Assembly: GCA_037721215.1 (NCBI GenBank)
Contig: JBBJNV010000006.1
Span: 80,341 to 144,340, forward strand
Direction: 5' to 3'
Source: Gemmatimonadaceae bacterium
Lineage (GTDB): Bacteria > Gemmatimonadota > Gemmatimonadetes > Gemmatimonadales > Gemmatimonadaceae
DNA: 64,000 bases
Part shown: positions 47,087-56,700 of the stretch, in pieces
How positions within the stretch are numbered: position 1 is the first letter of the stretch
How the letters are laid out: each line of letters opens with the position of its first letter
Notes under the pieces: generated by a model
Seen by the model: the letters and a program-made list of their open reading frames with translations, nothing else
Database searches by the model: none
Told to the model about the DNA's origin: nothing
Position numbers and translations under genes: made by a program

Positions 47087-47635
47087 TTAATTCGCGGGCT
47101 GCAGGACTGCACCGCCTGAGCCGATCGCCAACCGAGGTCTTTCTCCCGGAAAGGAAAAGTTCGCTCGCGCTTTGAAACAGTATTCGCCTGCGGCGAGCGA
47201 ATCGCCGAGGATAGTGTAAGTCAGTACAGCTGACTCCAGAATCACGGATTTTCCGGGCTGGACTGTCGTTAGTATCGAGATACCATCGCAATCCCTCACG
47301 GGGGATTTGGCCTCGTCCCACGCTGGCCGGCCGCTGAATGCATAGCGCCGGCGCGCCAGCAGTTGGATTGGACAACCGCCGCGATCGAATTCAATCGCGG
47401 TCGCGCGACGATTGGTGACGCGTAAGCGGGTCGCCAACGAAGTTGTGAAGGGCGTTTGTGGCGATCCTGCCGCGCTGTTACTGCGCAGCGTTGTGCTCGC
47501 TTCGAGAACGATGCCGTCCTTTTCCTCGGCTGCCGCACCGCACTCATTACGGCAGCCCATCGCAATCAAAACTATAGCGCCAAGCGCCGCCCTGCGGTGG
47601 AAGCGCTTTGATGCTAAAATCCAGAGATTTGCCAA
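47087..47635 (-). CDS. lipoprotein-like hypothetical protein
   Basis: 182 aa. The N-terminus has basic residues, a hydrophobic stretch (AALGAIVLIAMGC) and a lipobox-like LIAMGC near residue 28, so a lipoprotein is likely. The remainder is beta-rich with no known family seen; LAAGEYCFKARANFSFPGE near the end resembles an immunoglobulin-like strand pattern. Its start lies 22 bp inside the end of the protease frame, so the two were probably one operon and arrived together. Confidence 0.55.
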   Translation of the reverse strand: MANLWILASKRFHRRAALGAIVLIAMGCRNECGAAAEEKDGIVLEASTTLRSNSAAGSPQTPFTTSLATRLRVTNRRATAIEFDRGGCPIQLLARRRYAFSGRPAWDEAKSPVRDCDGISILTTVQPGKSVILESAVLTYTILGDSLAAGEYCFKARANFSFPGERPRLAIGSGGAVLQPAN

Positions 47636-48411
47636 GGATAAAAGCCAAGCTCGTCTTTGATATCGTAGAAGTTGCTAAACGTCATCCTGCTGTTAGTAAA
47701 ACCTCGAGCAAGCCCTATCAGCGTGACTTGCGACCCACCATTCCAGTAAAAGACAGGGGAACCACTATCCCCCGGCGCCATGCCGTTACTTGACCTGTAC
47801 TGGCACAACAACATGTAGTCGCTAGAGCCACCCGTTGTGAGAGTGTCGAAGCAAGATTCTTCGAGTAGGCCGTATGTCCATCCGCTAGTCGCCCCAATCT
47901 TGTCGATTCGATAACCCTCAAGAATATAGTAGTCATCTGTGACAGTAAACTGTGGGTTCTCGAAGTCAATAACGAGGGACCCATACGTTGGATCGTAATA
48001 ATTCGTTCGTGCGATTGATGCCCCAGCCCATGGGATTCCAGTGTCGTAACTGACCAACGCCGCATCGCTGTAGCGACATCGTGCACCCAATGGGCACCCC
48101 GCAGTAGCTTGAAGAAACGGAGGGTCAGAAATTTCGACGCCAATTTTCGTGTAAGTGCCTATGCTTGGTTGGAAGAAGCGCGTGGCTTCTGCTCCCCCGA
48201 ATGTCCGTGTGCAATGGGAGTTCGTGACAAATCCGGGATAGTAGACGCTCCCAGCGGTAAAACGGACGTTAAAGCCCAACGTGCAGTTCCCATACCCTTC
48301 GCGCTCAATCTGAATTCCGCCCTTTTTTTGGTCGAAGTTGCCGTCCAAGCTCACCGCATCTAGTACCGCGTCTTGTTCCGGTGCTTCAACCAACGTTATC
48401 ACGGTGGCATT
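47614..48411 (-). pseudogene. trypsin-like (S1 family) serine protease, 5'-truncated
   Basis: The visible protein runs from about the junction at 48412 to the stop and carries a chymotrypsin-fold triad: His in FVTNSHCT, Asp likely in YSDAALVSYD and Ser in MAPGDSGSPVF. Paired Cys residues suggest an exported enzyme, but no signal peptide remains. The open frame continues upstream to 48630 only as the antisense of the duplicated TPR gene. GC is low, for example 27 of 60 bases at 47941-48000, and Tyr/Asn are frequent, unlike the neighbours. An in-frame GTG at 48402 could still start a leaderless protein. Confidence 0.65.
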
Positions 48412-48412
48412 A

Positions 48413-48781
48413 CCCGTCGCCCTTGCCAATGGGTACTGGCTCACCGGTCGTGGTCCCGAGGCGGTAGGGGATCTGGCGTCGCGCGCAATTGCCGCCGACC
48501 CGGAGAATCGCGCTGGCTGGCATTTGTGGGCGTTAACCGAATCCAATCCGCGGCAGCGCGTCATGCGGTGGCAGCAGGTTTCTGAGCGATTTCCTGCCGA
48601 CGATCTCGCGCGTGCAAACGTCGCCGACAACGCCGCCGCGCTTGCAGGAGCTGAGCACGATTACGATGCCCTCGACCTGGCGATCGCGACGTACGAGCAG
48701 TTGTTGGCGACCGCCGAGCACCGGGAACAGCGCGACGCGCTGGACACGGCGATCAGGAATCTGAAGGGGTGGAAATTCTGA
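48413..48781 (+). pseudogene. 5'-truncated duplicate of the TPR gene
   Basis: Homology to the gene at 46592 starts around ALANGYWLTGRGPEAVG and continues to the stop codon and about 15 bp beyond. The first ~28 codons of the intact gene are missing, replaced by antisense of the protease 5' end; the open frame from 48338 would therefore make a chimeric N-terminus. Amino acids are conserved far better than bases, so the copy evolved as a functional gene before it was broken. Confidence 0.75.
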
Positions 48782-48834
48782 GTCAGCAGCCGCGTTGATA
48801 CGCTGACTGAGCTCTCTCAGTTTCGAACTTTGAA

Positions 48835-49920
48835 CTACTGGGCCGCCGCGGGGGGCTTAGCAACCGCACCCGGATTCCCATCCGACACGTACCGCGTCCC
48901 ATTCTTGTCGAGCCGGTCGAGCGTCTTCTCCAGCTCCGTCGCAAAAACCTCGATCCGGTTGATGCTGAGCGGGTTGAACTTCGGATCGTACGGACTTTCG
49001 GTGGGCCCGCCCGAAACTTCCAGAATTGCGTCGAAATTGTACCGCGTCACCTTACCTGATTTTGGATCCGTCCACGATCCCTGCTTCGCCAGCGCGCGAT
49101 TCTTCGGCCATACGCCGAGCGGAAGCGCAAAAGTGCGAACCTTGTAGCCCGGCACGGCTGAGTCGATCGCAAGGACTCCGCGGGCGATCTGCTCCTGGAC
49201 TACGGCGTCGGAATATTTCGAGAGATTAGCATGCCAGAGAGTATGATCGCAGAGCTCGAAGCCGTTGTCGGCGAGGAACTTGACCTTCTGAAAGCGCCAC
49301 TCGCTCTTCTGGCCCTCGATGCCCTTGTCGCCGAAAAACGACCGGCCAGCGGCGGCGCCCGACAGCATGCAGAACACAGCTCCGTTGTCCCAGTCCGGCT
49401 TGGTCTTCTTGAAGTTCATCCAGATGCCGATGCCGCTTCCCGGGTCGATATCGAGCTTGCCATTCCTCTCGATATACTTGAACTGGCCCGGCGAGGCGTC
49501 ATCAAAAACGAACACTACGGGCGACAGACCCCTGGGCAGATTTATTTTCCGGTCCAATACCTGCGCAATGGTAACCGGGCGGTAGCCGCGCGCGTAGATA
49601 AGTTCAAGGTCGCGGCGGAAGTGGCTGCGTTCGCGGGCATAACGGCCATCGGCGTCGCCAATCAGGTGATACTCGACGACGGGAATTCGTCCCAGCTCGT
49701 TTGGCACCCGGTTGGCGTCGGCAGGTGACAAATTCGCTGGAGCGGGAGTGACGCCGGCTGCTTCACCGTTGGCATCCGCTGGCGTTGCTGGTGTATCACC
49801 GGCTGCCGCGACTCTGCCGGTGTCGTTCGAAGAAGGTGCTGGAGTGTCACCGCCGCCAGCCTGGCAGGCGGTAAGAGAAACGCACGCGAGCAGCGTGGCG
49901 ATCGATATACGATTTAACAT
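48835..49920 (-). CDS. polysaccharide deacetylase-like lipoprotein
   Basis: 361 aa. N-terminal lipobox LTACQ near residue 19, then a linker rich in Ala, Pro and Thr (about 20-70). The deacetylase fold begins at IPVVEYHLIGD. VVFVFDDAS corresponds to the NodB motif 1 (usually TFDDG) and FELCDHTLWHANLSK to motif 2 (HxxxH type), both metal-site regions; the metal-binding His of the second motif is present. Likely substrates are cell-wall or exopolysaccharide N-acetyl groups at the outer face. Its ATG is only 9 bp from the divergent PBP1A start. Confidence 0.82.
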   Translation of the reverse strand: MLNRISIATLLACVSLTACQAGGGDTPAPSSNDTGRVAAAGDTPATPADANGEAAGVTPAPANLSPADANRVPNELGRIPVVEYHLIGDADGRYARERSHFRRDLELIYARGYRPVTIAQVLDRKINLPRGLSPVVFVFDDASPGQFKYIERNGKLDIDPGSGIGIWMNFKKTKPDWDNGAVFCMLSGAAAGRSFFGDKGIEGQKSEWRFQKVKFLADNGFELCDHTLWHANLSKYSDAVVQEQIARGVLAIDSAVPGYKVRTFALPLGVWPKNRALAKQGSWTDPKSGKVTRYNFDAILEVSGGPTESPYDPKFNPLSINRIEVFATELEKTLDRLDKNGTRYVSDGNPGAVAKPPAAAQ

Positions 49921-49929
49921 AGACTGATC

Positions 49930-52074
49930 ATGCAGTGGAAGATTAATAGCCGGCGGGATGGAATAATAAAGGCTGCACTCGCAATAAGCATTCTCGGCGT
50001 GATTGTCGGGGATGCGTGGCTTGCGACATGCGGGTTCGACCGATGTCCCAGCCCTCGCGAGATACAGCGTTACCGGCCTGATGAAGGCGGCCGGATTTTC
50101 GACCGAAACAACAGGCTGATGGGACGGCTGGCAATCGTTCGCCGGGTGAACGTTCCCATTTCACAGGTTCCGGCGCACGTCCGGCAGGCATTCATTGCAA
50201 CTGAAGACCGGCGGTTTTACAAGCATGGCGGTCTGGACTGGAAAGGTGTGGTGCGTGCAACCGGCCGTAACATTCGCGCAATGGGAGTGCGTGAAGGCTT
50301 CAGCACCATCACGATGCAGGCCGCCCGCAACAGTTTCGTCGTGCGCAGATACAAGAACCGCTCGATGGCGCAGAAGCTCATCGAGATGCGCGTTGCGAAG
50401 CTGATGGAAAAGTCTCTCGAGAAAAGCGAGATTCTCGAGCTGTATCTCAACGCCATCTACATGGGCAACGGCGTGTACGGAATCGAGGCCGCAAGCCGCG
50501 ATCTGTTCGGAAAGAGCGTCACCCGGGTGACGCTGGCGGAGGGCGCGATGCTCGCCGCGCTCCCGAAAGGTCCGTCGACTTATACGCCGCGCCGCAATCC
50601 GCGCAAAGCCCTCGCCCGCCGCAATCTCGTATTGTCACTGATGGTACAGGAAGGCTACGTGTCTCGCAGCCGGTTCAAGGGCCTTGCGGCGACCAGACTG
50701 CGAATCGCAAAAAATGAATGGCGTCCGGACACCCGGTCTGATTCCTACGCGCTGGACGCAGTGCGGGCGATCACCGATTCAATGCTCGAACGCGGTGAGG
50801 AGGATGTCGCTGACGTCACAGTTTACACGACGCTCGACAACAGGGCGCAGATAGCGGCCAACAGAGCGGTTACCCGGCGCGCCTCGGCGATTCAAACCGA
50901 GTCGCGTGGATGGTGGAACGGCAAGGCGCACTCGATTCAGGGCGCCATGATTGCAATCGACCCGCGCACCGGTGACATACGGGCCATGGTCGGCGGCCGT
51001 CGCTATGAGCGCGGCAATTACAACCGCGCGCTGCAGGCGAAGCGCCAGCCGGGGTCGGCATTCAAGCCTTTCGTTTACGCCGCGGCGCTCTCGGCCGGCT
51101 ACACGCCCGCGTCCGACGTGCGGGATGAGCCAGTGGAAGTGGTGCAGGGACGAAAAGTATGGGCTCCCTCGAATTTCAACGATGAATATCTGGGACTCAT
51201 CACGTTTCGCAGGGCCCTCATGCGTTCATCGAACGCCGCAGCGGTGCGGGTGAGCCAGCAGGTCGGCTTGCAGCGTATCATCGACGGTGCCCACCGCATG
51301 GGGATCCAGAGCAATATCCCGTCGGTGCCGGCTATTGCACTGGGCGCTCTCGATGTTACACCCATCGAACTCGTCCGTGCGTATGCACCATTTGCCAACG
51401 GCGGTTACAAGGTTACCCCGCGGCTCATCAAGCGCATCGAGACTCGTGACGGAACCGTGTTATGGAGCAATGAGACCGTTGAACCCCAGCGGGTCATGGA
51501 TCCCGAGGACGCATACCAGCTCACGTCGATGCTGCGCGCCGTTGTCGACAACGGCACCGGTCGTCCGGTTCGCGACAAAGGCGCAAAGGGGATGATTGCC
51601 GGGAAAACCGGCACCACCAACAATGGCACCGACGTCTGGTTCGTTGGTTACACCCCCAACCTCGTCGCCGCGTTCTGGTTCGGGTATGACGATCCGCATT
51701 CGATCAGCCGGGATGCATCCGGTGGACGGTTGGCGTCTCCGGCGTGGGCAGAGTTCTACGTGCAGGGATGGAAAGAGCCCGTTGCTTCGGGCTCGTGGTC
51801 GCCGCCCTCCGGATTGAGTGAGGCCATCACGATCGATCCGACGACCGGCTGGGTCGCGAATGAGTTCTGCCCGGCCCGGAAGGTGGAGTACTTCAAGCGC
51901 GGCACTGGTCCCCGCACGGAATGCATGGAGCATGGTTCCCCGGAACCATCCTATGAGCCGGGCTGGGAGGATTCCACTTCCTGGCCGGGCCGGAGAGACA
52001 AGGAATTCGAGAAGGAAGCGGAGGATCTCGGGAAAAAGCTCGGGAAAGTGTTCGGTAAGATCTTCAAATTCTAG
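49930..52074 (+). CDS. bifunctional penicillin-binding protein 1A-type transglycosylase/transpeptidase
   Basis: 714 aa. One N-terminal membrane anchor (IIKAALAISILGVIVGDAWL). The GT51 domain has the catalytic Glu92 in ATEDRRFYKHGG, then GFSTITMQAARN and KSEILELYLNAIYMGNGVYG. The transpeptidase domain shows Ser376 in QPGSAFKPF, the SSN motif in MRSSNAAAV and KTGTTNNGTDVWF with Lys559. It polymerises and cross-links peptidoglycan in the periplasm. The C-terminus is Lys/Glu-rich. Ends convergent with the small membrane protein gene, overlapping by 11 bp. Confidence 0.95.
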   Translation: MQWKINSRRDGIIKAALAISILGVIVGDAWLATCGFDRCPSPREIQRYRPDEGGRIFDRNNRLMGRLAIVRRVNVPISQVPAHVRQAFIATEDRRFYKHGGLDWKGVVRATGRNIRAMGVREGFSTITMQAARNSFVVRRYKNRSMAQKLIEMRVAKLMEKSLEKSEILELYLNAIYMGNGVYGIEAASRDLFGKSVTRVTLAEGAMLAALPKGPSTYTPRRNPRKALARRNLVLSLMVQEGYVSRSRFKGLAATRLRIAKNEWRPDTRSDSYALDAVRAITDSMLERGEEDVADVTVYTTLDNRAQIAANRAVTRRASAIQTESRGWWNGKAHSIQGAMIAIDPRTGDIRAMVGGRRYERGNYNRALQAKRQPGSAFKPFVYAAALSAGYTPASDVRDEPVEVVQGRKVWAPSNFNDEYLGLITFRRALMRSSNAAAVRVSQQVGLQRIIDGAHRMGIQSNIPSVPAIALGALDVTPIELVRAYAPFANGGYKVTPRLIKRIETRDGTVLWSNETVEPQRVMDPEDAYQLTSMLRAVVDNGTGRPVRDKGAKGMIAGKTGTTNNGTDVWFVGYTPNLVAAFWFGYDDPHSISRDASGGRLASPAWAEFYVQGWKEPVASGSWSPPSGLSEAITIDPTTGWVANEFCPARKVEYFKRGTGPRTECMEHGSPEPSYEPGWEDSTSWPGRRDKEFEKEAEDLGKKLGKVFGKIFKF

Positions 52075-52609
52075 GATTAGCCCCGCCCAGCAGGGCCTCG
52101 GAGAATTTTCGGACATTTTCGAGTCCCTTTCCATAGTCGATGACCGTGAGCGACCGGACTGGCCGCGTCGCGACACGCACAGAAGATCGCCTGTCATCAA
52201 TGCGTGCGACGATGATCTCGATTCTCTCACCAAAAGACTTCCACGTCATTCGCGTTGATGCTGCAATTCGGATCTGCTCGGTGCCGGCAATCACGATAGA
52301 TCGCGCCTGCAACACACTCAACGCTCTCACGGCGGCATCGCGCGCCGACGAGACATCTCCTTCGTAGGTGATTTCCGCCGATTGCCGGGGTGCCGGTATT
52401 TTCCTGAATCCTGCCGCGCGTGCCCACACGTAGAGAGCGCCGCCCAGTGCCACGGCCATCGTCACGCCAGAGCTCAGACCCGCTGTGATTGCGGTGAGCC
52501 AGACGGAGCCGTCGATCCCCGAGGCCAATGCGCCCGACACCAGCCCCGAAACAAGGCCACTAATAAGAAAGATTCCGATTACAAACTGCCAGATCGGTCG
52601 TTCATGCAC
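52064..52609 (-). CDS. membrane protein with C-terminal soluble domain, unknown function
   Basis: 181 aa. Two hydrophobic segments (FVIGIFLISGLVSGLVSGAL and AGLSSGVTMAVALGGALYVW) precede a soluble domain of ~100 residues with alternating strands (SIVIAGTEQIRIAAST, RSSVRVATRPV). No family recognised. It begins directly after the NadR-type kinase stop (52610) and is the last gene of the kinase-pnuC-nadR operon. Confidence 0.6.
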   Translation of the reverse strand: MHERPIWQFVIGIFLISGLVSGLVSGALASGIDGSVWLTAITAGLSSGVTMAVALGGALYVWARAAGFRKIPAPRQSAEITYEGDVSSARDAAVRALSVLQARSIVIAGTEQIRIAASTRMTWKSFGERIEIIVARIDDRRSSVRVATRPVRSLTVIDYGKGLENVRKFSEALLGGANPRI

Positions 52610-53167
52610 TTAGCACCTCGTTGGTCTGCGGTAAATACGGTCTGTTGCCAGCGCGATGGCCTCGGCCGCACTCGCCAGCCGTTCGCCTCGGATCCCGGAT
52701 ACGCACGCCACCCGGGCGCCCATTTCTTCCAGCCGATCGACGAAGCGTCGCTGAACCAGGGCGCGCGCCGCAGGCTGATCGCGAATTCCGTCCGCCTCCC
52801 AGGGGAGATCGACGTCCGCGAGGAGGTATAAATCTCCCATGCGCTCGCGCGCCGCGACCATTATCCACCGCGGACAGGCGCCATAGTAATGCTCCGCGTA
52901 CACAGTGGTGCTCACCAGATCGGTATCGAGCACCAGTACGCCATGGGCCTGTTGTTCAGCGGCATCTTCGGCCATGATCTGCCCGCGTGCAATTGTCTCG
53001 ATTGTCGCGACGCTCAACAGGTTACCGCTCGTCTCGGCATAGATGCGCGAGTATTCGGGAACCCACACTGTCCTCAACAGGCTGGCAATTTCTCCGGCGA
53101 GCGTCGTTTTGCCGGTGCTCTCGGATCCAGTTACGACTATGCGGGGAACGCGCCCGGTCTTTATCAC
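52610..53167 (-). CDS. nadR: NadR-type ribosylnicotinamide kinase
   Basis: 185 aa corresponding to the C-terminal kinase domain of NadR; the HTH and NMN adenylyltransferase domains are missing. Walker A VTGSESTGKTTLAGEIA, then VPEYSRIYAET, VLVLDTDLVSTTVYAEHYYG and LLADVDLPWEADGIRDQ match NadR/NRK proteins. It should phosphorylate nicotinamide riboside to NMN. GTG start overlapping the stop of pnuC (GTGA). Neighbouring PnuC supplies the substrate. Confidence 0.88.
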   Translation of the reverse strand: MIKTGRVPRIVVTGSESTGKTTLAGEIASLLRTVWVPEYSRIYAETSGNLLSVATIETIARGQIMAEDAAEQQAHGVLVLDTDLVSTTVYAEHYYGACPRWIMVAARERMGDLYLLADVDLPWEADGIRDQPAARALVQRRFVDRLEEMGARVACVSGIRGERLASAAEAIALATDRIYRRPTRC

Positions 53168-53748
53168 GCCGCCGGGACGACTTCCCGGTCACTCACTCGC
53201 GTAAGCAGAGTGGATTTCCACCGCCGGTATCCCGTGATGGCAAGCACGAAGAAGACAGCATAAAGCCCCGCGGTGAGATAAAGCTCCTTGTAGATGAACA
53301 TGCCGACGTAAACGACATCCACTGCCGCCCATATCGCCCAGTTCTCGAGAATCTTGCGCGTCATCATGAATTGTGCGACGAGACTCGTTGCCGTCGTGGC
53401 GGAGTCTAGCCAGGGAAGCGCGGCGTCTGTAAAGCGGGAGAGAATTATCCCGAGGACGACGGCGAACACGACCGCGGCGAGGGCAGCCAGAGCCAGAAAC
53501 TTCGCCGGGGCGCGGCTCACATGGAGCTCAGTCCGGTTCTTTCCTCCGTGTTTCCACTCATACCATCCGTACAAGGAAAGCACGAGATACACGCCCTGAA
53601 GTCCCATGTCTGCATAAAGCTTCGCCCCGTAAAACACGAGCGAGTAAAGCGTGACGTTCACGATTGCCGTCGGCCAGCTCCAGATGTTCTCGCGGGTACT
53701 GAGGTATACTGAGATTATCCCGAAAAAGACGGCGGAGACTTCGAGCAG
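53164..53748 (-). CDS. pnuC: PnuC-type nicotinamide riboside transporter
   Basis: About 194 aa with seven hydrophobic segments. The family signature is clear: ENIWSWPTAIVNVTLYSLVF and YLVLSLYGWYEWKHGG. There is no ATG near the expected start; CTG at 53748, 2 bp before the last base of the kinase stop codon, fits the family length, and the frame is open far upstream inside the kinase gene. Translation is probably coupled to the kinase. It imports nicotinamide riboside, trapped by the NadR-type kinase encoded next. Confidence 0.88.
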   Translation of the reverse strand: MLEVSAVFFGIISVYLSTRENIWSWPTAIVNVTLYSLVFYGAKLYADMGLQGVYLVLSLYGWYEWKHGGKNRTELHVSRAPAKFLALAALAAVVFAVVLGIILSRFTDAALPWLDSATTATSLVAQFMMTRKILENWAIWAAVDVVYVGMFIYKELYLTAGLYAVFFVLAITGYRRWKSTLLTRVSDREVVPAA

Positions 53749-53749
53749 A

Positions 53750-56700
53750 TCAGCCTCCGGCTCGCCGCAAAATCGCGAGCCGCTCCCGCACCTTCGCGAC
53801 TTTTGGCTGGAGCTCCGGATCAGCGTTTTTCCAGAGATCAGCGAATGCCGAGTAGTAGAGTGTTGCCCTGCTCGCGTCGCCTTTGGCATCGTACAGCTCG
53901 CCCAGGCGCCGATAGACGTGAGCAATGGAAAACTCGTCCTGAAAGGAGAACGGACTCGGCGAAGCAAGGTAGCCCTCGTAATAGGCGATGGCGGAATCGG
54001 GCATGCCCGCCGCATCGAACGCCCGGGCAAACGCCTCGCGGGAGCAGCCAACACAGGCGTCACGCGGACCGTCAGGTCGGCGGTCTCCGATCCGGAATTC
54101 TGTGATCGCATCCCTGGGCCGCCCCTCTGCAAGCGCGATCTCAGCGAGAGCGGCGTGATGCATCGGCTCGTTCCTCCTGCGATAGGCGGTATCGGTAGCC
54201 GGCGAATTGAACTCAGCCAGAACGGCCCGGGCACGATCGGGACGACGCGCCATCGCGTAGACCGTCGCGAAATCGAGATAGCGACGATCCCTGAGCGGGA
54301 CAGACCGGAAGCTGGTTCTTGCGAGGGCCGCATCCAGCATCTGCGCCGCATGGGCATGGCGGTCGCGGTGACGAACGGCTACCGACGCGCTGTCGAGCGG
54401 CCAGGTGAAAGGCTTCCGCGGATCGCCACGAGCTTCGTCCATCATCAACCCCTCCTCGTTGAAGCGGAAACCGTCGCTCACGCGGCCGCGAATGTAGGCG
54501 ATGTCGCGCAGGATGTAGATGGCGATGGCACGATTCCCGGCATCGGAATCGTTGGTCCTGAGCCATTGCGCGCGGCGTTCCAGCGAATCGAACTGGCGGC
54601 GCGCGACCAGCCCCATGATTTCCAGCCCGCGAATGCCCGCATTTTCCGGAAAGTGACGTCTGGCCATCGCGGCCGTTGAATCCGCGGCGGCAAATTTCCG
54701 CTGTCTTACCTGGGCGTCGAACATGTTGACGAACAAGCTCGCTCGGGCGGTTCCGCTCGTCAGCGGCCTCCGGAGCAGCGCTTCGGCCCGGGCGAATTCG
54801 CGCCGCTCGATAAGGTGAATCGCGAGGTTGTTGGTCGCGGCAACGTTCATCGAGTCGATCTCGAGCAGTGCTTCGTATGCCTCGACGCTCCGCTTCCGGT
54901 CAGCACCTGGGCCGGAGAAAAAATAGCTGCCAGTAGTCAGGTATCTCTCGACATCGGTCATCCGGGACCGGTGCCTGTAAGCAGCCTCGAGGGCCGACTC
55001 ACGGCTCGCTGGCGATATGCCGGAGTTTCCGAGAGCGACGCCGAGTTTCCGGTACGCCATTCCGAATGCGGTGTCGATGGCGACGGCCTCGCGGAATGCC
55101 GCGATGGCCTTCGGCATGTCGCCCTCGATGTCGAAGGCGCGCATCCCCTCGGCGTACTTGCGCAGCGCTTCGAGGGATGGCGTCGTCACCTGCTCGAGCG
55201 GAGGATTGGCCCGGACTTTCTTGAGAGATTCACCGATCTTCCCGCGCAGGTCACCTGACAGCTTGTCGAGAGTTGGGAGCAGCTCGCTTGGGCCGTCGAT
55301 GGTCTCGCGGAATGACGCCAGGGCGTCGCCGGTTCTGGCATCAACCAGCCTCACCGCCACGACGTATCCTCCGGCGAGCGGTGTCACGCTTCCATCCACG
55401 ATACCCTTGATGCCTTCACGCTCCGCGATCTCACGTGCGACTGCGAGATCGACGAGCGAGTTCCGGTTGCGCTGCATTCGCGTGAGCGCGTCGGCAACGG
55501 CGCTGGGAGGTACGACGGTAACGACCGAAGATTGCCCGAGATCGGCACGAATGGCTTCGGTGACGACCGCGCTTAGCGATGAATCCGCGCCGGCTGCGCG
55601 GAAATCGGTGACGAGAAGCCGATCGCGTTCCGCGAGCCTGCCCGATGCGAGGAGCGAACCAACCGGCCCGATGCCCATCGCGCGCATCGTCATGAACACT
55701 GTGACGAGGACGGCGAACGCGGCGAGGGCAAACGCGCCGCCGGTGAAGGTGCGGCGCCAGCTGACCCAGGGGCTCGCCTTGACGGCGATGCGTGTCATCG
55801 TCGACTGCCGCGTGGGTGAGCCGCGTGGTGTGACCGTTGCCTCGGTGAGCGCGCGATGGGTGCCGCGATGCACGAACGCGGTGAACAATATTACCGGCAG
55901 GCCCAGCGCCATCACGACAAGGGCTCCGGGGAATACCCAGTCGGGTAGCCCGAGCGAGATGATTGCTGCGCGCGTGACGATAGCAACTCCGATGACCGCT
56001 GCCGCATAAGTCGCGAGAACAGTCGCGATCCGGCGCTGGCCGCCGATGAGAATCGCCGGCATTGCGGGATGCCCGCCGCCGCTGGTAACGGTCTCAAGCA
56101 CCCTCACGAGCTCGATGGCCGTCTGAGGCCGTAGCTCCGGATCTTTCTCGAGGCTGCGCATCACCAGATCCGCCAGCAGCGGAGGCACGTCGGCTCGAAT
56201 CGACTCGATGGGCTCGGGGCGCTCACCCATGTGCGCGGCGAGGAGCTTCTGCGGAGTGCGCCCGTGAAATGGCGCACGTCCCGTGAGCATTTCGTATGAC
56301 ATCACCCCGAACGCGTAGATGTCTGCGCGATGATCCGTGTCCGGATCGGCTGCGGCCTGCTCGGGCGCCATGTACGCAGGTGTGCCGAGTGATGTGCCGA
56401 CCTGGGTCAGGGTACCGCCGGGGCCTTGAATCTTGGAAGCGGACAATGCCTTGGCGACACCAAAGTCAGTGACGACCGCAGACCCGCCGCTGAGGAGGAC
56501 GTTGTCGGGCTTGATGTCGCGGTGAACTACTCCCTTGTCGTGCGCGTAGGCGAGCGCCTTCGCGACGTCGCGCATGATTCCGATCGTGTCCGTAATTGGG
56601 AGCGGCCTGCCCTTGATGAGGCGCTCGCGCAGGGAGTGACCGTCCACGAACGGCATCGTGAAGTATGGGATCCCATTGATCTCGCCGGCCGCATGCACGG

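Noticed and set aside
48338..48781. A functional 147-aa TPR gene at the second copy
   Set aside because: Its first ~28 codons are antisense protease sequence, not the N-terminus of the family, so it is treated as a truncated copy.
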